A program made the position numbers and the translations under genes. The notes below the pieces were generated by a model. That model was not told where the DNA came from and did no database searches. It saw only the letters and a list, made by a program, of their open reading frames with translations. From Micromonospora cremea (GTDB lineage Bacteria; Actinomycetota; Actinomycetes; Mycobacteriales; Micromonosporaceae): a stretch of DNA of 64,000 bases. Shown piece by piece: positions 17,384 to 26,050 of the stretch. Location of the stretch: the NCBI RefSeq assembly GCF_900143515.1, contig NZ_FSQT01000002.1:4093501-4157500 (forward strand), in the 5' to 3' direction. The first letter of the stretch is position 1, and each line of letters starts with the position of its first letter.

Positions 17384-20300
17384 TCAGGCGATCCGGTAGG
17401 CCCGCTGGATCGTCTGCGTCACCGTGTTGCCGGCGGTGTCGGTAGCCGTCATGCGCAACGACACGAAGCCGGGCTGGCGCGGATGGGTGATCCGGGCGAC
17501 GCCCCGGATGACCGGCAACGCGACCCACGTCCTGCCGTCGTCGAACGACGCGGAGACGCCGAGCGTCCGGTTCGGCGCGGCCGCCGATCCCGGCTGCTGG
17601 TCGAGTGCCACGGGGATGGTCATCGCCCGGCCCGCCCGGGCCGTGTTGGTGTCGTCCAGCACGGGCGTCGGCCGGGCCGTGGTCAAGGGCAGCGGCTCCG
17701 GCTTCGACGTGTGCGCCGAGGTGAAGGTCCAGGCCACCGAGACCGATGTCGACAGGGTGTCCGGAGCACCGCGGGTGACGGTCGCCTCCAGGCGGTAGGT
17801 GGCCTTGCCGGCGGGCACCGAGAAGTCCGCGTACGAGCCGTCGGCGGTGGCGATCTCCTTGCCGTTCTGCGACAACCGGTAACGGACCTGCAGGTCCTCA
17901 CGGCTGCCGGGGCGGCCGGAAGCGTCGCCGAAAAGGGGCGGCGAAGCGATCGAGATGGTATCCCCGTCGCGGCCCGCGTAGCCGAGCGACGACCAGGCCG
18001 GGGGCTGGGCCAACGTGGGCCCGAAGGGTGCCGCGTTCCAGGTCTGGTGGTAGGTCCTGCCCGCCTGGAAGGTGGACTCCTGCGTGGTGAGGTTGTCGCC
18101 CTCGACGAACGTGGACGTCCAGACGAGGCCTCCGTCGGTGTTGTAGTACTCGGTGGCGTGGAACGGCAGGTCGAACGAGTTGCTCGAACCGATCGGTCCC
18201 GGGCCGCCGGGGGACGCCGCGCGGTGGAAGCGGACGGCGGTCGCGTTGCTGGACTGGCTGCGGTAGGTCGTCTTGACGGTGGCGAGGTTCTTCGGGGTGA
18301 GCTTGCTGGTCAGGCCAGTGAACATGTCGCCCTGGCGCACGTACGCGAGGTCGTACGTGTAGGGGCTGTTCCGGAACGTCCCGTCCAGGCCCGGGCGGGC
18401 GAGCCCGACGCCGAGTGTCGCCGCGAACTCGGGGGCCGTGACGGCGGGCCCGATCCGGCCGAAGAAGACGTCCGCGAACGACACCCCGCTGAGCTGGACA
18501 CCCGGGTAGCGGAAGCCGTCGTTCCAGTTCGCGCTCACGTTGATCGAGAGCGGTGCGGCGTCCCGCTGGGGCACGGTCAGCGAGACCGGCCGGGCGGTGC
18601 GGGCGTCGAGCGCCTCGGTGACCGGGCCGCGTACGTCCAGGACCGGCTGCACGAGCAGGGACGACTTGCCGCCCTCGTGGATCGTGCTGTACAGCGCGTA
18701 GCGGCCCTTGGGCAGCCGCATCGTGCCGCCGCCCGGTTGCCCGGCGAGGGTGGTGAACTCGCCGGTGGTCAGGTTCGCCGCCACGGTCTCGTACTCCGTT
18801 GCCGGTTTGCCGTCGCGCCCGGTGTGGTCGAGCCGGACGTCGTAGCTCTCGATCTCCCGGTTGAGCGCGAACGGCGTCCGTACCCGCAGGTCGCCGGCGC
18901 CGGTCGCGGTCACCGCGCCCGGGTAGAGGCCGTCGGTGGCCTCTCCCCGGGTGTCCACCGTGACCGTGGCCTCGGCGCGACCGCCGGCCGGCACCACCAG
19001 GGTGGCCGGGCTGACAGTGATCATTCCGGCGGGAGCCGGGGTGACGCTGAGCGAGAGACTGACCGGGGCGGTGCCGGTGTTGCGGTAACCGATGACGCGG
19101 GTGAACGGGGTGTCGTCGGCGTGGGGCCAGCGCTGGACCGGGAAGTCGATCGCGGCGACGTCGGTGGCGACGGGCTGAGCGACGGCACGACCGACGTCGA
19201 CCCGCCCGGCGCCCTGGTCATAGAGGCTGTCGGCGTCGGCCGGCTTGGCCGAGCCCATCAGGGCAGCCTTGAGCTGGGCACCGGACCAGTCGGGATGGCG
19301 CCCGGCGAGGATCGCGGCCGAGCCCGCCACGTGCGGCGTCGCCATCGACGTGCCCGACATGGGGGCGTAGCCGCCGCCGGGGGCGGCCGCCACGATGTCG
19401 ACGCCTGGCGCGCTGATCTCGGGCTTGATGTGGTTGTCGCCGACGCGGGGGCCCCGGCTCGAGAAGTAGGCCCGCTGGTCGTCGGCGTCGACCGCGGCGA
19501 CGGCGAGGGCGTCGTCAGCGGAGGCTGGCGTCGAGACCGACTTCGGCTTGCCTTCGTTGCCGGCGGCGACCACGAAGAGGGTGCCGTACCGGTGGCTGAG
19601 GTCCTGGACCGCGGTCTCCAGCGGGTCGAGAGCCGGCGTGTCCTTGTCGCCGAGGCTCAGGTTGATCACCCGGGCCTGCGGCGCGGCCCACTGCATGCCG
19701 GCGATGATGTCCGAGTCCTGGCACTCGGTGGTGGCGCAGACCTTGCCGACGACCAGCTTCGCGCCCGGCGCCACGCCGCGGTACCTGCCGCCGGAGGCGG
19801 CGCCACTGCCCATGATGGTCGACGCCACGTGGGTGCCGTGGCCGACCGTGTCGCCGGGGTCGTTGCCGCCGGTGAAGTCGTGGATCGCGGCGATGTGCCC
19901 GGCGAAGTCGGGGTGGCTGGCGTCGATGCCGGTGTCCAGCACCCCGACCGTCACGCCGTCGCCGTCGAAGCCCTCCTGCCAGGCCGCCGGGGCGCCGATC
20001 TGCGGCACGCTGCGATCGAGGGACACTCGTCGCTTGCCGTCCAGCCACACGTGGGTGATCCCGGCGGCGAGCGCGCGCGCCGACGACGTGCCGCGGGTGA
20101 GTGACGACCACAGCTCGGCCCGGTCGTCCAAGCCCGCCCGCACGGCCAGCGCGTGGGCGGCGGGCAGGTCGGCCCGCACCCGTGCGGCTCCGGCGACGGC
20201 GGCGGACCGCGCCTGCGCCGCCATGTTCTCCGGGTACGTGACCAGCAGCGGCAGCTCGGCCGTCCGGTCGTCGTAGCCGAACTCACCGAGCGCGGTGAGG

Positions 20301-20614
20301 TCGAACAGCCGCCGGTCGAGCCGCCCGTCGCGCAGCATCGGCATCGCGTCCACCGGGATGACGTACTGGTGGCCACCCTCCCGGCTGCTCACGAACCGCA
20401 TGCCGGCCCGTCCCGGTCCCCGCTGGATCCGCGGAGGGCCGCCCGCGTCGAGCGAAACCCGGTCCCCGGTGATCAACGTGAAGGTGCCGCGCGGCCCGGA
20501 GACCGTTGCCGCCGGCTTCTCCTGCGCGTCCGCGGGGGAAGCCGTCAGGCCCGCTGCCGCCAGTGCGGTCGCGAGCACTCCGGCTGTCAGGGCGCGTCGT
20601 TGCCGTCGTCGCAC
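17384..20614 (-). CDS. Secreted S8 family subtilisin-like serine protease (paralogue 2)
   Basis: 1076 residues from GTG 20614 behind GGAGAGGA. A signal peptide (RRALTAGVLATALAAAGLT, cut near ADA-QE ~31) is followed by a propeptide region starting FTLITGDRVSLD. The S8 domain has Asp ~227 (VGVLDTGID), His ~259 (GHGTHVAST), Asn ~353 (AAGNEG) and Ser ~423 (SGTSMATPHVAG). The long beta-rich C-terminal region ends QRAYRIA, like IRAYRY in paralogue 1. The architecture and the LFDL..FGYDD propeptide block match paralogue 1, so they descend from one duplication, whether local or older. Extracellular proteolysis; substrate unknown. Confidence 0.93.
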   Translation of the reverse strand: MRRRQRRALTAGVLATALAAAGLTASPADAQEKPAATVSGPRGTFTLITGDRVSLDAGGPPRIQRGPGRAGMRFVSSREGGHQYVIPVDAMPMLRDGRLDRRLFDLTALGEFGYDDRTAELPLLVTYPENMAAQARSAAVAGAARVRADLPAAHALAVRAGLDDRAELWSSLTRGTSSARALAAGITHVWLDGKRRVSLDRSVPQIGAPAAWQEGFDGDGVTVGVLDTGIDASHPDFAGHIAAIHDFTGGNDPGDTVGHGTHVASTIMGSGAASGGRYRGVAPGAKLVVGKVCATTECQDSDIIAGMQWAAPQARVINLSLGDKDTPALDPLETAVQDLSHRYGTLFVVAAGNEGKPKSVSTPASADDALAVAAVDADDQRAYFSSRGPRVGDNHIKPEISAPGVDIVAAAPGGGYAPMSGTSMATPHVAGSAAILAGRHPDWSGAQLKAALMGSAKPADADSLYDQGAGRVDVGRAVAQPVATDVAAIDFPVQRWPHADDTPFTRVIGYRNTGTAPVSLSLSVTPAPAGMITVSPATLVVPAGGRAEATVTVDTRGEATDGLYPGAVTATGAGDLRVRTPFALNREIESYDVRLDHTGRDGKPATEYETVAANLTTGEFTTLAGQPGGGTMRLPKGRYALYSTIHEGGKSSLLVQPVLDVRGPVTEALDARTARPVSLTVPQRDAAPLSINVSANWNDGFRYPGVQLSGVSFADVFFGRIGPAVTAPEFAATLGVGLARPGLDGTFRNSPYTYDLAYVRQGDMFTGLTSKLTPKNLATVKTTYRSQSSNATAVRFHRAASPGGPGPIGSSNSFDLPFHATEYYNTDGGLVWTSTFVEGDNLTTQESTFQAGRTYHQTWNAAPFGPTLAQPPAWSSLGYAGRDGDTISIASPPLFGDASGRPGSREDLQVRYRLSQNGKEIATADGSYADFSVPAGKATYRLEATVTRGAPDTLSTSVSVAWTFTSAHTSKPEPLPLTTARPTPVLDDTNTARAGRAMTIPVALDQQPGSAAAPNRTLGVSASFDDGRTWVALPVIRGVARITHPRQPGFVSLRMTATDTAGNTVTQTIQRAYRIA

Positions 20615-20796
20615 ATCGTCCTCTCCGCCACGGGCGTCTCCCGGGACGGCACGATGACGCCTGGCGCGGTCGACGGGTTGATCATTGGAGGTGTGACGGT
20701 CGCCACAATTGCGTACCGCGCGGGCGCGACCAGGTGTGCCGCCCGGTTACATGCGGCCGGTGACCACGGGACGAGACGTCGGAAAGCGCAGGTCAG

Positions 20797-21297
20797 ATGC
20801 GTGACGCCGAGGAGTTCGACGCCCTCTACGCGGCCTGTGCCGGCCGGATCGTGGGTCACGTCTATGCCCTCACCGGCAACCGCAGCGAGGCGGAGGACGC
20901 CGTCGCCGAGGCCTTCACCCGGGCCTGGCAGCGCTGGCCGACCGTGCGGCAGGCGGACAGCCCGGAGGCATGGGTCCGCCGGGTCGCCTCCCGAACCGCG
21001 GTGAGCAGTTGGCGCAAGACGTTCAACCGGATGCGCGCGCACCGCCGGGCAGCCGTCGACCAGAGCGTGCCCGGACTCAACGAGGACCACGTCGCCCTGT
21101 TGCAGGCGCTGCAACGGCTGAGCGCCAACCAGCGCCGCGCCGTCGTGCTGCACCACCTGAACGATCTCAGCGTCGCCGAGGTGGCAGCCGAGATGCAGGC
21201 GCCCATCGGGACCGTCAAGACGTACCTCGCCCGCGGTCGGAGGGCCATGGCCGGGTTGCTGGACGAGGCGCGGCAGGAGGGAACCTCCCATGACTGA
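20797..21297 (+). CDS. ECF RNA polymerase sigma factor (SigE-like)
   Basis: 166 residues. Region 2 is EFDALYAACAGRIVGHVYALTG, NRSEAEDAVAEAFTRAWQRW; region 4 is LSANQRRAVVLHHLNDLSV, EVAAEMQAPIGTVKTYLARGR. This is a compact group IV sigma factor that redirects RNA polymerase to a small regulon. It overlaps the next gene by 8 nt, the usual arrangement with a membrane anti-sigma or accessory protein. The trigger is unknown. The divergent neighbour is protease 2, a possible target by position only. Confidence 0.9.
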   Translation: MRDAEEFDALYAACAGRIVGHVYALTGNRSEAEDAVAEAFTRAWQRWPTVRQADSPEAWVRRVASRTAVSSWRKTFNRMRAHRRAAVDQSVPGLNEDHVALLQALQRLSANQRRAVVLHHLNDLSVAEVAAEMQAPIGTVKTYLARGRRAMAGLLDEARQEGTSHD

Positions 21298-21994
21298 TCC
21301 GCACCACGACGACCTGACGGCGGTCGCCGACGCGGTCCGGCGAGTCACGACGCTGCCCGCAGCGGAAACCCTGCGCCGCCGTGGCGAGCGGCGCCGGCGG
21401 CGCCGAACGGCCGTCTCCGGGGCGGGGCTGCTCCTGCTGGTCGTGACCGCTGGCGCCGCCCTCCTGCCGGCACGGCACCAGACGCCGGACCGGGGTGTCG
21501 GCCCTGCCGGCACCGTCGCGCCCTCGGTCGTCCCGTCCGTGACCGCCTCGGCGGGACCGCAGGAGATCCTCGGCGGCCGACGGCAGGTCCTGATCGTGGT
21601 GCCCGGCCTCGGTCGAGCACCACTGGCGATCGGCCGTGACGACGACCGGGTGCGGGCCACCACCGAGCAGGGCGTCGACGACCGGGCGCTGTGGGTCCTG
21701 CGCCCCGAGGGGGACAAGTTCCGGATCATGCTGGCCGCGGCGCGCGACGCCAGCCAGGTCTGCATGACCGTCGTGCACGACGCCGCGCCGGGCAGCGTTC
21801 GCGGCCGGGTGTGTGACACGACCGCGCAGACGCAGCTCTTCACGATCGAGCAGGTCGCCGACGGCAGTTACTCGATCTTTCAGGGCAAGCGCTACGTCCA
21901 GGTCGTCGACGGCACCAACGCCCTGGTCCCTGACCTGCCGGAGGCCCTGACCACGACGTACGAGTTCGAGGACCGCGGCAACCGTCGCGACTGA
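21290..21994 (+). CDS. Single-pass membrane protein coupled to ECF sigma (anti-sigma-like)
   Basis: 234 residues from ATG 21290 within GGAGG range. The cytosolic N-terminal ~38 residues are basic (ETLRRRGERRRRRRTAV), followed by one transmembrane helix (SGAGLLLLVVTAGAALL, ~43-60) and an external domain of ~170 residues containing two cysteines (SQVCMTV, GRVCDTT) that may form a disulfide. The layout matches anti-sigma or sensor partners of ECF factors, but no zinc anti-sigma motif is seen, so this role is inferred from the overlap with the sigma gene. Confidence 0.6.
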   Translation: MTDPHHDDLTAVADAVRRVTTLPAAETLRRRGERRRRRRTAVSGAGLLLLVVTAGAALLPARHQTPDRGVGPAGTVAPSVVPSVTASAGPQEILGGRRQVLIVVPGLGRAPLAIGRDDDRVRATTEQGVDDRALWVLRPEGDKFRIMLAAARDASQVCMTVVHDAAPGSVRGRVCDTTAQTQLFTIEQVADGSYSIFQGKRYVQVVDGTNALVPDLPEALTTTYEFEDRGNRRD

Positions 21995-22022
21995 GCCCGC
22001 CGCCCTCGCCAGGACAGGCGGA

Positions 22023-22406
22023 TCAGCCCGGGCGAAGGCTTCCTTCGTCGAGGTCCCCGACGAGCGCGTGCGGCGCACGCATGCGCCACGCGTCGGTCAC
22101 TAGCTCCCGCAGGCGGTCGACTCCCACCTCCTCCAGGCACAGCAGCACCAGTGGCAGGCCGTCGTAGCCGGGCGCGGTGAAGAAGAGGTCGGGCTCCCCG
22201 AGCAGCAGAGCCTGCTTCTCGGCCTCATCGCCGACGAACAGCACCGCGATATCGGTTCGGATCACGCGTGGCTCACCCGGCCTGCGCTCGGGATAGGACC
22301 ACACGAAACCCTTGCCGTCCACGCGGAAGTCGAAGCCCTCACTGTCGATCTCCACCGCCTGCGGCAGGGCCAGCGCCAGACGACGAACATCGTCGGCGTC
22401 AGCCAC
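22023..22406 (-). CDS. MmcQ/YjbR family protein
   Basis: 127 residues from GTG 22406 (VADADDVRRLALALPQAVE) with GAGGGG just upstream. It shows the MmcQ/YjbR pattern: an N-terminal ALALPQ helix, GFDFRVDGKGFVWSYPER, then DLFFTAPGYDGLPLVLLCL and WRMRAPHALV near the C-terminus. The fold resembles CyaY-like/double-wing proteins and is sometimes annotated as DNA-binding; function is not proven. It converges on the anti-sigma-like gene 28 bp away. Confidence 0.8.
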   Translation of the reverse strand: MADADDVRRLALALPQAVEIDSEGFDFRVDGKGFVWSYPERRPGEPRVIRTDIAVLFVGDEAEKQALLLGEPDLFFTAPGYDGLPLVLLCLEEVGVDRLRELVTDAWRMRAPHALVGDLDEGSLRPG

Positions 22407-22615
22407 CGGAACCCCTCGCGAAGCGCAGAAACCCCATGTGCCCAGGCTACGCGCCGGCACCGCTTCATCTCCTGAAAGGTGAAGACGGACGGGCCGATCC
22501 GGATCAGACGTCCACTCGGGGTGCGTACCGGCACGAGGGCTTCCACCCCGGACCCCTCCGGGAAGGCTTGTGGCATCGTGGCACCGCACCCGGTGCCTCA
22601 ACCAAGGAGATGGCT

Positions 22616-23221
22616 GTGCGTAAGCTCGTGTACTTCGTAGCCGCCACAGTGGACGGTTTCATCGCCGGACCCGACGGCGCGGACCCCACCGGCCCTGGCG
22701 GGTTCTGGCCCATTCCGGACGACTACCTGCGCCACCTCATCTCCAGGTATCCGGAGACCCTGCCGGGCCCGGCCCGGCAGGCGTTCGGCATCGACGCGGA
22801 GGGCTCGCGGTTCGACACCGTTCTGGAGGGGCGTCACTCGTACGACCTTGGGCTGAAGGCCGGCGTGACCGATGCCTACCCCCACCTGCGTCACCTGGTG
22901 TTCTCGCGGACCCTGGGCGAGAGCCCCGACCCGGCCGTCGAGGTCAGGTCCGGGGACCCGATCACCACGGTGCGCGAGCTCAAACGCTACGACGGCAAGG
23001 ACATCTGGGTGATCGGCGGTGGCGCCCTGGCCGGCGCCCTGTATCCCGAGATCGATGAGCTGGTCGTCAAGCTGGCTCCGCTGACCATCGGCGCCGGCAT
23101 CCCGCTGTTCGGCCGTGACGCGGTCTTCGCGCCGCGCACCTGGCAGCTGACCGACCACACCGTGCTGGACAGTGGCGCGCTCTTCCTGACCTACGGCCGC
23201 CACACGCCGGACAGGAGCTGA
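22616..23221 (+). CDS. Dihydrofolate reductase family protein (RibD C-terminal-like)
   Basis: 201 residues from GTG 22616, with AAGGAG ending 6 nt upstream; the ATG at 22610 is too close to that site. RibD_C/DHFR-like fold: VRKLVYFVAATVDGFIAGPDG, FDTVLEGRHSYDLGLKAG, LVFSRTLGE, IWVIGGGALAGALYPEIDEL, PLTIGAGIPLFG. Standalone members are NADPH-dependent reductases of unsettled substrate, not usually the housekeeping DHFR. A dyad GGCACC-N6-GGTGCC (22580-22597) lies 18 bp upstream of the start. Confidence 0.88.
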   Translation: MRKLVYFVAATVDGFIAGPDGADPTGPGGFWPIPDDYLRHLISRYPETLPGPARQAFGIDAEGSRFDTVLEGRHSYDLGLKAGVTDAYPHLRHLVFSRTLGESPDPAVEVRSGDPITTVRELKRYDGKDIWVIGGGALAGALYPEIDELVVKLAPLTIGAGIPLFGRDAVFAPRTWQLTDHTVLDSGALFLTYGRHTPDRS

Positions 23222-23500
23222 CGGGACCGGCAGTGACGCGAGGGGTGAACGGCACCGCCGTCCCGGCAGGTGTGCTCGTAGCGGCGAACGGCACGCCGGG
23301 CGACCGCAACCAGGCTCGGCACCACCCTGCCCACCAGCAGGCGTGATCGGCGCACGCCTGCGGGTCCACGGCACCGCCCGGGGCATTCCGTGGGGCCACT
23401 CGCTCTGGAGTTGGAGGCGTAACGCCAGATGAACGGCCACCGATGACGTGGCGGCCCGGGCCTTTCCGTGCCGGCCACGACCGTCGTCCAACCGGACAGC
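23222..23500. other. Gene-free stretch, ~280 bp
   Basis: Between the DHFR-like stop and the PadR promoter I see no open frame with a ribosome site and no recognisable domain. The minus-strand frame that is open here is Cys/Arg/Pro-rich, typical of a GC artefact. Nothing else noted. Confidence 0.5.
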
Positions 23501-23525
23501 GCATATACCATTGACCGGTATATGC
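23501..23525. promoter_or_regulatory. PadR-type operator overlapping the padR start region
   Basis: GCATATACC (23501-23509), 7-bp spacer, GGTATATGC (23517-23525): a perfect 9-bp dyad with an AT-rich core that stands out in this GC background. It ends 8 bp before ATG 23534 and covers the alternative ATG at 23522, so PadR binding there would shut off its own operon. Confidence 0.65.
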
Positions 23526-23533
23526 TCCTCGGC

Positions 23534-23881
23534 ATGACCGAGAGTCCGCTTCGGGAGCCCACGTTCCTGGTGCTCACCGCGTTGGCCGAGGCACCCAGGC
23601 ACGGCTACGCCGTCATCGAGGACGTGCTGCGCATCTCCGACGGCCGGGTGCGACTGCGTGCCGGCACCCTCTACGCCGTTCTCGATCGGCTCCGCGCTGA
23701 CGGCCTCATCGAGGTCGAACGCGAAGAGGTGGTGCAGTCGCGACTGCGCCGCTACTACCGACTCACCGCCCTGGGCGCACGTCGGCTCACCGACGAGGCG
23801 GCCCGCCTGCGACACAACGCGGACGCGGCTCGCGTACGGCTGCGCCGGGGCGGCCTGCTGACCGACGGAGGTGCGGCGTGA
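23534..23881 (+). CDS. PadR family transcriptional regulator
   Basis: 115 residues from ATG 23534 (MTESPLREPTFLVLTALAEA); ATG 23522 would add 4 residues but lies inside the operator. The PadR winged helix is clear: APRHGYAVIEDVLRISDGRV, RAGTLYAVLDRLRADGLIEV, then RRYYRLTALGARRL. PadR proteins repress efflux or membrane-stress genes. Its stop overlaps the start of a membrane protein gene by 4 nt (GTGA), the common PadR/partner pairing. Confidence 0.9.
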   Translation: MTESPLREPTFLVLTALAEAPRHGYAVIEDVLRISDGRVRLRAGTLYAVLDRLRADGLIEVEREEVVQSRLRRYYRLTALGARRLTDEAARLRHNADAARVRLRRGGLLTDGGAA

Positions 23882-24954
23882 GCAGCGACGACCTGGAGCG
23901 CCGCTACCGGCGGCTGCTGGCCGTCTATCCGTGGGAGCACCGCCGGGCGTACGAGGACGAGATGCTGGCCGTGCTCGTCGCCGGGACGCGGCCGGGCCAA
24001 CGGCGTCCCGCCCCGGGTGACGTGCTGAATCTGGTCGGTGCCGGGCTGCGGGCCCGACTGCGGGTGGGCGCACGGGGGTTCACCGAGTCGGCCTGGGCGG
24101 ACGCGGCGGCGGTGACCGGCCTGCTGGTCGGGCTCGTCCTGCTCGCCCTCTCCGCCAAATCCCTGCTCGACCAGCTCATCCGGAACCCGGGTCTGCCGCC
24201 GGGGTTCGGGCCGGGCAGCACCGACCTCGTCGACTGGCTGCGGGTGGCCGGCTGGGCGATCGTCTGTACGGCCGCGCTGGCCGGGTGGCGCTGGTTGGCC
24301 GCCGGTCCGGCCTGGGCTGGCGTGATCGGCTGGGGGGTGCTGGTCGCACCGCACGCCAGCGACAACCTGACGTACGTGGTGGACACCATGCCGCAGTTCG
24401 CGCTCGCCGTGGTGGCGGCCGCCGCACTGACCGTGCCGACGCCGCGTCACCGGCTGCTCGCGCTGCTGGGCGTACGCCGGTTGGTGACGTTGCTGCTCGC
24501 GCCGGCCGCCGCGGTCGCGCTGCTGGAGGTCAACCGGGTGACCAGGCCCGGGTTCGACCCTGACGGCGGGGTCAGCTACCAGGTCTTCTACGGCCTCGAG
24601 GCCAGCAGTGAGCTGGTCCTCTGGCTCTACATCGCTGGTCTGGCGGCCGTCGCGCTGGCCATGCTGGTCGCGCTGGTCACGCTCGCCCCCGGGGTACGCC
24701 GGCGGATCGTCGTCATGCTCCTGCCGGTGGCCGCGCTCGCCCTGGTGATCGACAGCGCCCTCGCCGGCTGGGCCACCTCCACCATGCACATGGGACACAC
24801 CATCCCCCTGGTGCCCGCGCAGTGGGCGATGCTGATTCTCGTCCCACCGGTGACGTTCCTGGCCGGGACCCTGCTCGTCCGTCGCCGAGAGGAGACACTA
24901 CACATGGTCGCCATCGGCCGGGCCGCGGACCGCGAGCGGCCGGCGGGTCAGTGA
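23878..24954 (+). CDS. Polytopic membrane protein coupled to PadR
   Basis: 358 residues from GTG 23878, overlapping padR by 4 nt. The N-terminal cytosolic ~70 residues (LERRYRRLLAVYPWEHRRAY, EDEMLAVLVAG) are typical of actinobacterial proteins co-transcribed with PadR. Roughly eight hydrophobic segments follow, including AAVTGLLVGLVLLALSA, FALAVVAAAALTV, LYIAGLAAVALAMLVALVTL and WAMLILVPPVTFLAGTLLV. No transporter motif is recognised, so function is unknown; a PadR-controlled membrane-stress role is inferred from linkage. Confidence 0.75.
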   Translation: MSSDDLERRYRRLLAVYPWEHRRAYEDEMLAVLVAGTRPGQRRPAPGDVLNLVGAGLRARLRVGARGFTESAWADAAAVTGLLVGLVLLALSAKSLLDQLIRNPGLPPGFGPGSTDLVDWLRVAGWAIVCTAALAGWRWLAAGPAWAGVIGWGVLVAPHASDNLTYVVDTMPQFALAVVAAAALTVPTPRHRLLALLGVRRLVTLLLAPAAAVALLEVNRVTRPGFDPDGGVSYQVFYGLEASSELVLWLYIAGLAAVALAMLVALVTLAPGVRRRIVVMLLPVAALALVIDSALAGWATSTMHMGHTIPLVPAQWAMLILVPPVTFLAGTLLVRRREETLHMVAIGRAADRERPAGQ

Positions 24955-25032
24955 GGCGTCACCTTCGCTGAGACTGCGCAGATCTTGGGAGAGCGGGCGG
25001 CATGAGTTTCCCCGGTAGGGGCAGCAGCGGTT

Positions 25033-25533
25033 TCAGTCGTCAGCGGCCACGATCTGGGCCAAGGTACGGCTCGTGCGGTCGACGAGTACGAACTCGTGGA
25101 AGTCGTTGTGCACACCGCCCCAGTCGTGGAAGGCGGCCGGACCTAGGTCGCGCAGCTGGTACACACGATCAGCGGCGTGCAACGGCTGGTACACCGCACG
25201 CTGTAGCTCAGGCCGCACACGCCCGGGTACGGGAGCGAACTGCTCGGCCCACGATCGCAGGCACCGCTCGGCGATCCCGGCCTCGATCAGGTCGTAGCAG
25301 TCGGGTGTGATCTGGTCACGCCAGTACGGGCCGTGTCGTTCCGGGTCCCCGCCGGGCCCGGGCCCGGTGGCGTAGTTGTCGCCGAACGAGTCGTGGCCGG
25401 TCAACGCCGCTAGAAGGGCAACGTCGGGCTCGTCGGTCGCTGGCAACCCGAAGCGGTTGATGTGCACCCACTGGAACGTCTGATTGGCGAAGTTGATGAA
25501 GAGGTGACCGGTGTACGTGAGTTGGACTGTCAT
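25033..25533 (-). CDS. Hypothetical cytosolic protein
   Basis: 166 residues from ATG 25533 (MTVQLTYTGHLFINFANQTF). Distinctive stretches are WVHINRFGLPATDEPDVALL, HDSFGDNYATGPGPGGDP, HDWGGVHNDFHEFVLVDRTS. No signal peptide or membrane segment. The His/Asp-rich C-terminal part could suggest metal binding, but I recognise no family. Its start overlaps the stop of the upstream gene by 4 nt (ATGA), so it is translationally coupled to the membrane protein at 25530-25997. Confidence 0.55.
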   Translation of the reverse strand: MTVQLTYTGHLFINFANQTFQWVHINRFGLPATDEPDVALLAALTGHDSFGDNYATGPGPGGDPERHGPYWRDQITPDCYDLIEAGIAERCLRSWAEQFAPVPGRVRPELQRAVYQPLHAADRVYQLRDLGPAAFHDWGGVHNDFHEFVLVDRTSRTLAQIVAADD

Positions 25534-25997
25534 CGGGAACCTCGGCCAGTGGCGGACGCACCCCCGTCCGGTGCGGCCGGTCGGCCACCCTCTTCGAGGT
25601 GGCCCTGCCGTTCGATGTCCCGCACCCACCGCTCAGTCAGCGCCAAAGCGGCGGCGCGGCCCGTCACCCGTCGCCGATGCGACCGGTCGCCGCGCTGGTC
25701 ATCCCTCGCGACCAGGGATGAATCAAGTGGGTAGGCCACAACCGGCCAACGGCTGGAGACCGCTCGATACGGCCAGACGACCGAGGTGGCCAGCAGCGCG
25801 GCGAGCCAGTTGAGCAGGTAGCCCAGGCCCAGCAAGAGGATGACGGCGACGACGATCATCTCGAACGGTCCGCCGTCTCCGCCGCCAAGCCATTCCGGCC
25901 GAGGAAAGCGGGGACGCCAAGCGAGGCGGCGGCGACCCACCCGCCATGCGCGCAGGTGACCGGACTCGTCCCGCCACAGCGCCAACATGACCGCCAT
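25530..25997 (-). CDS. Hypothetical single-pass membrane protein
   Basis: 155 residues from ATG 25997 (MAVMLALWRDESGHLRAW), chosen for GAGGGG ~10 nt upstream over an earlier TTG at 26024. One strong hydrophobic segment (MIVVAVILLLGLGYLLNWLA, ~45-70) is flanked by basic regions. The C-terminal ~60 residues are charged with a low-complexity Gly/Ala tail. No family recognised. It forms an operon with the downstream hypothetical gene by 4-nt overlap. Confidence 0.5.
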   Translation of the reverse strand: MAVMLALWRDESGHLRAWRVGRRRLAWRPRFPRPEWLGGGDGGPFEMIVVAVILLLGLGYLLNWLAALLATSVVWPYRAVSSRWPVVAYPLDSSLVARDDQRGDRSHRRRVTGRAAALALTERWVRDIERQGHLEEGGRPAAPDGGASATGRGSR

Positions 25998-26050
25998 GGT
26001 GGCGTACACCCCTCGGCCCGGCAACCCGCCAGCACCGACCTGCGGCGACG

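Noticed and set aside
17483..20104. Plus-strand open frame of ~870 codons opposite protease 2
   Set aside because: Same antisense artefact; low-complexity composition, no motif.
23067..23504. Cys/Trp-rich minus-strand frame in the gap before padR
   Set aside because: It overlaps the DHFR-like gene antisense, has no ribosome site, and its composition fits a GC-driven artefact.
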